A stretch of DNA of 64,000 nucleotides, from positions 15,607,501-15,671,500 of the forward strand of contig NC_071667.1 in assembly GCF_028554725.1 (NCBI RefSeq), given 5' to 3'. This DNA is from Zeugodacus cucurbitae. Taxonomy: Eukaryota; Arthropoda; Insecta; Diptera; Tephritidae. A program made the translations under genes and the position numbers. Below, one piece after another: positions 35,953-45,342 of the stretch (the first letter of the stretch is position 1; the number at the start of each line of letters is the position of its first letter). A model generated the notes under the pieces. That model ran no database searches. It saw only the letters and a list, made by a program, of their open reading frames with translations, and was not told the origin of the DNA.

Positions 35953-36549
35953 CCCTTATTTGTTTTTGTGTGTGTTTATAAAAACACTTTCTTGAACAAA
36001 AATACTTAATTTCCTCATGTTCAATTTGATATACTCGGATAAATCTTATACTTGACGAAATTAACCTACCGAATACTCTGTTATTATTCAGCCAAAGCAA
36101 TAGTTTTTTTTCATTGTAAGTAAAAAAACGCAAATCTGTGGCACAGAAAAACAGTTTATTGTTAGTTGGAGATTGTTTTTCGCAATCGCAAATCAGGCAC
36201 ACAAAAAGGCAATGAAAAATCTGTGCTAAATACACATATATACAGTAAAGTAAAAACAAAATAAAAGAGCGCGAGTAAAGACGGCTGCTAACTGACCAAA
36301 AACATGTGTTAGCAACCACATTTTCCGAACAATATTTTCACTAGCAATTTTTTTGAACCGACGACCATTTTTGTTTTTCAGTTTTCTTGTTTTTTTTTTG
36401 TAGTTTTCACGCTCGTCGACAGCAATAAAGATGGCGCCATGTTGATAAACATTGCGTTTGGGTGTGAAGAGGATGAGATTGGTTGTTTTTTCGTAACAGT
36501 GTAAGTGCTTAGGCCGCGGCTGCTCTTAACAACAATTTCAAATAGTACA
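35953..36549. other. Intergenic DNA upstream of a small ORF
   Basis: A T-rich tract (about 36375-36405) precedes a less AT-rich patch with AAGATGGCGCC at 36428 and a possible donor-like GTAAGT at 36501. No gene start can be fixed from this. Confidence 0.35.
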
Positions 36550-36696
36550 ATGTTTCATGAACATAACAATGAAATGTCCATTATAGTGGAACTAAATGAG
36601 ATAAAGCGGGAGGCAGAACAGTCCAGCGCGGTCATTGTTGATGCTGCTGATAGTGACCTAACAACTGAACAAGCAAATGAGTTGAATTTGCAATAA
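36550..36696 (+). CDS. Candidate small acidic protein, 48 codons
   Basis: Not recognised. An ATG-led frame gives 48 residues beginning MFHEHNNEMSIIVELNEIKR and ending TTEQANELNLQ before TAA. It is acidic, has no membrane segment, and its middle (IIVELNEIKREAEQ) could form a helix. Unlike the surrounding chance frames it is not dominated by F, Y, I or K runs and uses balanced codons. It could be a conserved small ORF, a last exon of a longer gene (a GTAAGT at 36501 would not fit that reading), or coincidence. The frame is open further upstream to 36505 but without another ATG. Confidence 0.3.
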   Translation: MFHEHNNEMSIIVELNEIKREAEQSSAVIVDAADSDLTTEQANELNLQ

Positions 36697-37588
36697 AAAA
36701 TAGCAAACAAATTTTATACGCACAAAATGGTAGGGGCTTTTAGGGAATTACGCTAAAATTGTTTTTTTTTTTTTTGTTTGTGTGAAAACTCTTGGCCCCT
36801 CGAATAACGATCGAAATTGTTGGCAAATATTTACGCAGCATTTTAGGCACTTCAACTCCCATATCCCCCCATTTTAGCAGTTCACAGTTGATTCAGCCTT
36901 GAAATGAAAAACTATTGTTGTCTAATTAAGCAGACTGTAGCACAGTGCATTGACTTTGTAATTGGGTTAGTAACAGTACACACAATACACTATATAGTAT
37001 ACACTAAACTGTTGGTCCAAACCTATAGTTAAAAAAATAAGTACTAAAAACTTTGTCTATATCTACACATATAGACACACCGTTACATCATTTACTTCAT
37101 GAAAAATAATACTTTATTCGCTCCTGTGCTTGACTTGTTTGTGAAACTTTTTTAAAGAAACACATTTAAATTGACAATGATGACTTGAGCGCGCACTTTT
37201 CCCACTCATTATAGTTGTTATTGCTTTTGTTGTTCTTTTCTAGAAAACAAAGAAATGCGCAGTGGCGCTAAAAGCTACCATACAAGGACCCAACAAATAT
37301 AAGAACTTTTGTATTACTCATTTCTTTTCCATTAAATGATGCATACAACTTTTTCATTAATTTTTTTGAGAAGCTATAAACTACTTGAAGTTTTCCCGTT
37401 GCCAACATACGCATTTGTTTGCCAAGTAAGTCAGCCATAAAACTATATTTTCACAAAATACATACATACGAATGTATGTAACGCTAGATAAATATATATG
37501 TGAACATTGCAGAAAATATGAACAGGCATAAGTGAAAATTGTTATATACATACATATATACCTATATACATATATACCTATATATATA
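36697..37588. other. Intergenic DNA, no gene seen
   Basis: Spacer with a poly-T run near 36762 and AT/ACATAT repeats (37550-37590) that lead into the Helitron end. Confidence 0.5.
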
Positions 37589-39554
37589 TCTATATATATA
37601 AAATTAAGTGGCAAAACTTCCTGTTCGTATACTCCTCCTAGACGGCTTGCCTGGTTTCAATGAAATTTTTTGGGGGTGATTGGGGTCTGTTTGGAGGGTG
37701 CACATAAGAAATTTAATGTGCGTTTTGCAAAAAAAAAAAAAAAATGATGCATTCCGCTTATACAAATTCTCATGAAATAATGTTTTGCCGCACGATTGGC
37801 AGTACTGTCAAATGCCTTCATTTCATCTCGAAAATGGTCAACGCGTTTATTTCACTGCAGACAATGTACAACAGAGCGCAGCTCACATCTCATCCAAAAC
37901 AAATACGCGTACTATTCGCCATAATAATATTTACAAGCCTTCCGTCAAATCCGCAAGAACTGTGGAATAAGTACAAAGACTGCATGACCGAGGACTTATT
38001 AATTTTGGCGCGTAATCGAGCATCGGACGCAGATTTGCTATATACATTACAAATGTATAATGATGCTTTGATATTGGTTGAAGATCTGTGCCTTACAATT
38101 GCGGATAAGGCACTAGCGCACTGCGCCCAATCGTTCAGCGGTTGATATGTTTGACCATGAGCTTCAACGTGAACAACAATACGATTGCAATGAATTGCGT
38201 GCTTTCATACAAGCTAACATTACCAAATTGAATATTTAGCAGGAAAATGCTTATGATAAGATTATACGAGCGGTTGACAATAACACAGGTGGATTCTACT
38301 TTCTGGATGCGCATGGTGGTACAGGGAAAACGTTTCTGATCTCTTTGATTCTTGCTACTATACGGTCACAGCAGAAAATTGCGCTAGCAATTGCTTCGTC
38401 AGGCATCGCTGCTACTCTACTTGATGGCGGCCGAACAGCACATTCTGCGTAGAAATTACCGTTGAACATCCAAGTCGTTGAAACACCAACGTGCAACATA
38501 TCGAGGAATTCAGCAATGGCAAAAGTTTTGCGAGGAGCTGGAATAGTTCTATGGGATGAGTGCCCAATGGCTAACAAAAAGTCTTTAGAACCATTCAATA
38601 GAACAATATAAGATTTACGCCAAAAGCAACAACTTTTTGGCGGAGCATTAGTCTTATTATCTGGCGATTTTCGGCAAACTTTGCCAGTCATTCCTCGATC
38701 AACTCCTGCCGACGAAAAAAAAAAACGCATGTTTAAAATCGTCAGTTTTGTGGAGACATGTTCAAAGGCTGACTCTTACCGTCAACATGCGAGTCCAATT
38801 GCAAATCGATCGATCCGCAGCGGCGTTTTCGAAGCAGTTGTTGGACATTGGCTAAGGCAAAATACCAATCGATGATACCGGTTTGCTCACATTGCCGAAC
38901 AACTTTTGTACACTTTTACAATCGAAAGAAGAATTGATTGAAAATTTATTACCGAATATTGTTCAACACTATCAACGCCACGATTATTTATGTAAGTGAA
39001 CGCGCAATATTGGCACCGAAAAATGTACACGTCAATTTTGCCATTCAAGAAAAACTGCCAGGAGAAGATGAAGTAGTCAATTATCCAACTGAATTCTTGA
39101 ATTCTTTGGATCCCCCCGGTCTGCCACCGCATCGTTTAGTCCTGAAAGTCGGTTCACCCATTATACTTCTACGAAATCTGAATCCATCGACTTTGTGTAA
39201 TGGCACAAGGCAGCAGGTGAAGTTGTACTCTTACCACGCATTCCCATGATTCCAACGGACATGCCGTTTGAATTTAAGCGCTTGCAGTTCCCAGTACGTC
39301 TTGCCTTTGCGATGACCATCAACAAATCGCAAGGGCCACGGCCAATTGTCCGTCGCATGCTCGAGAGTGGGAACACCAAGGTGCTTATTCATTTCCGCGC
39401 CAGGTGGAAAAACCAAAAATGTTGTATACCAATATATTTTATAAATGTTTTTTAAATAAGTGACAATTTTACAACAATTAATAAAACACAAAGTAAAAAC
39501 CTTTAAGAGTTTTAATCGATTTAGGTGTGGCAAAGCGCACAGGGTAACAGCTAG
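37589..39554 (+). mobile_element. Helitron with both ends, about 1.97 kb
   Basis: The left end at 37589 is TCTATATATATAAAATTAAG after a host A. It is followed by GGCAAAACTTCCTGTTCGTA and GGTTTCAATGAAATTTTTTG. The right end is CTAG at 39551-39554 followed by host T, after an imperfect stem-loop GTGTGGCAAAGCGCAC and AGGGTAACAG. It carries a helicase pseudogene but no Rep nuclease, so about two thirds of an autonomous element is missing. The AT-repeat surroundings make the left edge uncertain by a few bases. Confidence 0.82.
37744..39433 (+). pseudogene. Helitron Pif1-like helicase pseudogene
   Basis: Plus-strand pieces, in order: FHLENGQRVYFTADNVQQSA (37830s), PQELWNKYKDCMTEDLL, then FYFLDAHGGTGKTFL with an intact Walker A (about 38298-38340), IASSGIAATLLDGGRTAHS, IVLWDECPMANKKSLE with Walker B, LLSGDFRQTLPVIPRSTPAD, LTLTVNMRVQLQ, YPTEFLNSLDPPGLPPHRL, PIILLRNLNPSTLCNGTR and MTINKSQGP. 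In full form this protein is the helicase half of the Helitron Rep-helicase. At least four stops or shifts (for example the TAG at 38236, the TAG after AHSA, and one after KSQG) kill it. The KSQG motif is cut short and the FSHGQLYVA motif is lost. Confidence 0.92.
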
Positions 39555-40420
39555 TATATATATATATATAGAAATTCCTTAATTTATACGCGCCGTTATA
39601 TATAACCCAATGTATGGCATGTTTACTGCTTCGTGATTTTTGGCCGCTACTTCTCACACAACTCACAGCAAATACGAGCGAGTAAGCAGAAAACTATTTT
39701 CCTGCTGTGCATTTGTTGAACTGTCATAATTTTTGTGCTAAAACTTTGACTTACGGCCGTATGCCGCTGTTGCCGCATTTTACTTGCTGCAAAAATGGCT
39801 GCACTTTTGCACATGTTGCAGTATGCCAGTCACTGCCACATGTGACCTCACACACTAACCCTCAGTTGGCAAATACGTATATGCAGACCAAATGCATTGG
39901 TATGCATGGGCCTTAACTTCCGTTGTTATTTGACCCACATTTCATTACTGCGCTTTTCCTTTTATTTAGAGCGCATTATGTTGTAGTATTTTTATAAGTT
40001 TTCGTCTCCAGTGATCTTATGGCAAATACATTCAAGTGTGTTATATATATTTTTTTCTGGAATTGAAATTGAGTTTTTATCTATAGATAATATTTTTGAT
40101 ATTAACTAAACTACGGTTGCATGAAACATGCAAACATGCAATGTAAAAACTTTTTTGAGAAAATCTGAAAACTGACCTTGTTTACATAGTATGTAATACA
40201 ACGAAAGCAGCTTCACAAAAAGTAGTCTGTTATAGTGAAATCATAAAAATTAAAAGAAATTCTTGATATTTTATTTAGTTAAAAGATCGCCCTGCATTAA
40301 ACATTTACCTTCTTATATGATCAATATTGACCAAAAGAGCAGAAGAGTTGAGAATTGTCTGCTTGCAGCATTCAAAGTAGGGACCATAGTGTGAAGACTA
40401 TTTCCAATATCAACTACTTT
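39555..40420. other. Intergenic DNA, no gene seen
   Basis: No recognised frames, repeats or element ends. Confidence 0.5.
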
Positions 40421-41622
40421 TTATACTCTCGCAACAAAGTTGCTACGAGAGTATTATAGTTTTGTCCACATAACGGTTGGTTGTAAGTCCTAAAACTAAA
40501 CGAGTTAGATATAGGGTTATAAATATCAAAATGATCAGGGTGACGAGAAAAGTTCAAATCCGCATGTCTGTCTGTCCCTCCGTCCGTGCAAGCTGTAACT
40601 TGAGTAAAAATTGAGATATCTTGATGAAACTAGGAAGACGTATTTCTTGGCACCATAAGAAAGTTAAGTTCAAAAATGGGCGTAATCGGACCACTGCCAC
40701 GCCCATAAAATGGCGAAAACCGAAAACACTTAAAGCGCCATAACTAAGCTATAAATAAAGCTATGGAAGTAAAATTTGGTATGAAGGATCGCACTATGAA
40801 GGGACATATGTGGATGTAATTTTTTTGGGAAAGTGGGCGTGGCCCCGCCCCCTACAAAGTTTTTTGTACCTATCTCTCAAACTACTAAAGCTAGAAACTA
40901 AAGGAAACTTTCTAGAGTCGTTTATTTTAGGTACTACCTTATACAGTTCAAAAATGGAGGAAATCGGATTGTAACCACGCCCACCTCCCATACAAAGGTT
41001 ATGTTGAAAACTACTAAAAGTGGGTTAACTCACTAATGAAAAACGCCAGAAACACTAAATTTCACATAAGAAATGGCAGATGAAAGCTACACTCGGATTT
41101 TTTTACAAAATGGAAAATGGTCGTGGCATCGACCACTTATGGGTCAAAAACCATATCTCAGGAACTACTCGACCGATTTCAATGAAACTTGGTTTGTAAT
41201 AGTTTCCTTACATACCAATGATATGTTGTGAAAATAGGCCAAATCGCTTCACAACCACGCCTACTTCCTATATACCAGAACTTTGAAGACGATCTGATTC
41301 GTTTACTTTACAATATATTAAGTAAGCACTAGTGAAGATATCGATGCAGAACTGTGCACAAATATTACGTTTATAGTATGGCATCCCCATTCTAAAAATC
41401 GCTGAAATCGGACCATAGGTTTTCAAGGCCCCATATATCGAACATTAGGACCTCGGTGCTTCTAACCTAATATTATGGTTTCCAACTTTCAATGGACTTT
41501 ATACAATATATATGACGAATATGTGGGTCAAATTGTGTATTATATTAATAAAGTTAAATAAGTAAATTGCGAGAGTATAAAATGTTCGGTTACACCCGAA
41601 CTTAGCCCTGCCTTACTTGTTT
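40421..41622 (+). repeat. R-family repeat, copy R7, full-length reference
   Basis: The most complete copy (about 1.2 kb). The left end is TTTTTATACTCTCGCAACAA, folding with GTTGCTACGAGAGTA into a long stem. Next come CACATAACGGTTGGTTGTAA, TGTCTGTCTGTCCC, CTTGATGAAACTAGG and then diverged monomers with CCACGCC or GGCGTGG cores near 40697, 40840, 40976, 41123 and 41256. The right end has TTGCGAGAGTATAAAATG (inverse of the left end), a GTTCGG/CCGAAC hairpin, and CTTACTTGTTTT. No coding frame of note. Class unknown. Confidence 0.9.
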
Positions 41623-42965
41623 TAATTGGTGTTACCCATTTATGACAAACGTTTGATAACGACCCTCACAAGTTTCACCATTTGCTCAATCCTACTTGTA
41701 TACTTAATTATTTTTAACCTAAGATGAGACAGCCTTCCCATAACACTCCTGCAATTCCATTGAAAATATAAAATATCCAGTAAACTTTCCGTTGAATTAT
41801 CTTTCCATTTCTCAAGTGACATGCTAATTTTTTACACATTTTCCAACCTCGATGAAGCTAGACGTGAAGTTTAACGGATGTCTCATCATTTTTCGATTTC
41901 CATTAGCTATGCATTTACGATGTTATTAAATAACTTAACCGTAGTCAAAGTGTTTTTAAGTTTCTTACGATAGACACATTTAAAATAATTTCTTAGAATT
42001 GCATCATCTTCGGTTGGCGTTTCAAAATATGATAAAAAGCTGTTTTATGTTACCATAGAGTTAGGTCGGAACAACAACAACTGTTTTTTTTTTTACGAAA
42101 ATGTGGGCTTAATTACGAACATGAATCAACTTCACTTTGCAGTTCTAATAAATTAACTAAAACTGTTCTGTAAGACTAGGGCAGCAAGGAAGCTGGGCGC
42201 AAATTATTAAATTTCTTTAGTCTAAATATGAACAAAAAGTTTAATGGCGAATTCCAATTGAAAAAATAGTGGAAGGTCAAAATATAAATGAAATGCGTAA
42301 AATAAAAATTCAACTCATTCAAAAAGATTGTACGCTTTGCCAAATATACGACACACATATATACATACATAGACACTAACACACATGTATGAAGCCTGTG
42401 AAGGACGCGAACCTAAATAGCGACTTAGGCCAAAGGCAGCGAAAAGATAAACAATAACATCAAAAATATAAAAAGATTTCAGTTAGACGAAGTTGACGGC
42501 CATTATATGGGAGTGAGAAATGCACAAACAATAATAAATACAAGAATACGCGATGCCTAAATGGCCATAAACGTTGGTAGATGTGGAAGGCAACCAAACA
42601 AAGTAATCAAAAGACAGCATTTAACAAAAACAACAAACTGATTTTGTCACTTTGCCTTCGTTGTTGATTTTTCAAACCATTCCATTCCTTTGCTATTGCT
42701 GCACAATTTGGATTTAACACTCTGGTGATATTTGCTGCCTTGAGTAACTGCCTAGAAGTGGGATAAGATAATGATACCTCATACAATTAATTATATGTGC
42801 ACGAACTTTTTGCAAAACAAATAAAAGATTACAAAATTGCAAAATATGTCAGGGTATGCAGATTTGTTATTATTAATATATACGATATAAAAAACAAAAA
42901 ATTAAAATATTTAAAATTATTTTTAACTATAAAACAGATTTTAAGTTTAAGCTAATAGTGAATAC
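41623..42965. other. Intergenic DNA, no gene seen
   Basis: AT-rich sequence without recognised features. Confidence 0.5.
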
Positions 42966-43400
42966 TGTCTCAAACTGCTTTCCGTTTTGGAAAACAGGAG
43001 CAGAGATGATCCCCAAGAGAACCTCAATAGGATTTAGGTTCGAACTCAATGCTGCACATTGTAATACGGGAATCTTCCGGCCGTTAAAGATGTTCTTCGT
43101 GTGGATTGAAGCGTTATCCTGCTGATATCGCTAGCAATTTTTATTAACTCACTGTCCATATAGATCTAGAGTTGATATGTAAGCATGTAGATGTCTTTCC
43201 ACTGCAGCAAAATGCAGCCCCTGAAATCAAGGTACCGCTTCCAAAACATCACTTGTAGCAGGACCGTCGTTCCTGGTGCGAATCTCTCCAATATTTCTTT
43301 CAATGATTTGGGCCGACCAATTTTAATTTTTTCGTCACTAAAGACTATTTTCTATCAATCATCGGCCCAGAACTGGTATTTATTTGCAAGCCTCAAATGA
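42966..43400 (-). pseudogene. Tc1-like transposase pseudogene
   Basis: On the minus strand, pieces read IVFSDEKIKIGRP (the first catalytic region, SDE), KEILERFAPGT, then QQDNASIHTKN, IFNGRKIPVLQCAALSSNLN and PIEVLLGI, followed by FQNGKQFE. That is the DDE core of a Tc1-family transposase. The second aspartate (QQD) and the glutamate (PIE) persist but are only 30 residues apart instead of the usual 34, so there is a small deletion. The usual SPDLNP is SSNLNP. Several frame shifts and stops separate the pieces, and no inverted repeats are seen nearby, so it is an old fossil. Confidence 0.8.
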
Positions 43401-45114
43401 ACTTAATTGTGAATTTATTTAGCGTTGGTTTAGGTACCATTGAGGTTTGTTTGAGAAACTGATTTGTATATATAATTGGAAAAATTATATTTATTGTGAT
43501 TTGCAGTCTTAAACTTGGTCCTTATTTGAACGCTGCTTATCAAGTTCGCAACTACCACTACTACTGATAACGAACGAGAAAAGTATGAAAGAATTTTCGT
43601 TGCATAGTAACGGCAAGATATCAACCTATTACCGAAATTCAAAAAATAACAGTGAATAAAAAATATATACAAAAGCTGAAATGCGCATGCCGAGAATGTA
43701 TTTATATGTCATAAAGTATTTAATATTGGTGCAAATAGTGTGGCATATGTGCCGCACTATTAATGAAATGTTAATAAACAGATCTAACCACTATTATAAG
43801 ATTCAGAAAATATAGCCAATATCTCTTCAGCTCGCTCAAGCGTAAAGCATCCATGCGTTACAATGGCAAGTAGATATCAATTTCAAAAGCATATATTAGA
43901 ATATTGTGCTTGCAAATGTAAATCAATATTGACTGCCACATATTTGCGAGTATCTTAAATATCATTGGCAGTACCAATCACCACGCAATAGTTATGGCCT
44001 ATTTATCCACTCTTGCGTATATGAAGAAAATAAATGAATATTTTGTGCGCTTCGTTTAAGGATGTGAAGAAATATATTCGCATATAATTTTTCAAACGTT
44101 AGGGTGTTACGAAATTTCAGAATTTTCTTTATATCGAAAGTAAATAACCGTAACGACAATTAAGTGCCAACTGATATCAGCGGAAAGATGTAACAATTTT
44201 TCACGAAATTATTAAAAAAAAGAGCCTGTAAACTCTTAAAAGTATGTCAACGACAGTTTCAAATGTTTTAGTTTCTAAAAAGATAAAAAAATAAATTTCT
44301 ACTACAAGGGATTGAGTTTTATAGAAACCTTATGTGGGCATTAATTATAACTAAAATAAATTATAGTAAAAATCATAAAGAATTACATACCAAAAATGTT
44401 GGGACCTAACATCTGCTTTACAGCCACTTTTTTCTTAATATTTCATAATATTTATTTTAACTCAAAGCACAGCTAAAACTGCACTTATGAAGTACGCCAG
44501 TGCCAACAACAAACAAATATACTTTATATATACATATGTATATACATATAATAGTAAATAATGGTATGTAGCAATGTATTCGTGGTGTGCGTGCACGCGT
44601 AAGGAAACTTTGAATTATATATTTCCGATTTTGGTGTGCAGTTTGCTTGCGGTACTGTTTCTATTGCCGCTAAAACTACAGTAGATATACACAAACAAAT
44701 ATTCAACAAAGCCTGAACATACATATGTATATATATATACAGAGGTATGTAAATAAATATATATTTATGCAGCGGATTTGTGTACATTTCTTCTCCACAC
44801 AGCAAGTAACTATTTGCCGAAAGCATATTATAGCTATTTGCGGAACCTTTAGCACTTCGTATTTGACTTGCTTATTTTACTTTCATGTATTCGCACAGAA
44901 TTTGCTGCGTGTTATACTATTTTATTTGATGGAAATATTTACAAGGGCGCTTTGATAACTTTTCGGCTTTGCTAAATACAAGCGGTATTTTCCTAAAATT
45001 TTTTTTTCATTAATTTTACAATTACGTTTGCTAAATTAAGAAATAAAATATTGACGACAGGTTCGCTTATCATTTTAAATTTTATCGAGTGAAGAAAATA
45101 TCCAAGCATTATAT
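43401..45114. other. Intergenic DNA, no gene seen
   Basis: ACATATGTATA runs near 44530 and 44720 and many small AT-driven frames; nothing further supported. Confidence 0.5.
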
Positions 45115-45207
45115 GTAGGTGAAATAGTTCTCATTCATGCTTGGTGTTTCAACTATTCTCTCCGACCCGCGGTAAGAGGTATTTGAAACCAGCTTGTTTT
45201 AAACAAT

Positions 45208-45225
45208 TGGTCCTTCGAGCCGAAT
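45208..45225 (+). other. Putative tRNA primer-binding site of the miniature LTR element
   Basis: TGGTCCTTCGAGCCGAAT lies two bases inside the 5' LTR. Its reverse complement ends ...GGACCA and carries TTCGGCTCGAAGG, which fits the T-arm and acceptor end of a tRNA. This is where a retroelement's minus-strand synthesis is primed. Which tRNA is not determined. Confidence 0.7.
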
Positions 45226-45241
45226 AGATAGAGCCGGACTC

Positions 45242-45251
45242 GAAGAGAGAA
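45242..45251 (+). other. Putative polypurine tract of the miniature LTR element
   Basis: GAAGAGAGAA is ten purines in a row immediately upstream of the 3' LTR, the position where plus-strand DNA synthesis is primed in LTR elements. Confidence 0.7.
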
Positions 45252-45342
45252 TCAAATAGTTCTCACTCAAGCTTGGTGTTTCAAATGTTTTCCCCGACTC
45301 GCGGTAAGAGGTATTTGAAATCAGCTTGTTTTAAACAGTAGG

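Larger units (their letters stand above)
45115..45342 (+). mobile_element. Complete miniature LTR retrotransposon (TRIM/SMART type), 218 bp
   Basis: Two direct repeats of equal length, 45120-45205 and 45252-45337 (86 bp each, about 90 percent identical by eye), act as LTRs. The 5' LTR opens TG and closes CA; the 3' LTR opens TC (one change) and closes CA. GTAGG stands directly outside both (45115-45119 and 45338-45342), a 5-bp target duplication. The 46-bp interior starts with a two-base gap and then TGGTCCTTCGAGCCGAA, whose complement resembles a tRNA 3' end with CCA. It ends GAAGAGAGAA directly before the 3' LTR, a polypurine tract. There are no genes, so it must borrow gag and pol proteins. 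Confidence 0.85.

Noticed and set aside
35870..36319. 149-codon minus frame, candidate membrane protein
   Set aside because: Overlaps the end of repeat R6, with low-complexity I/F/N composition; no family resemblance.
45206..45240. tRNA gene fragment
   Set aside because: Only the complement of a tRNA 3' end is present and it sits exactly at the primer-binding position between two LTRs; no cloverleaf can be formed.
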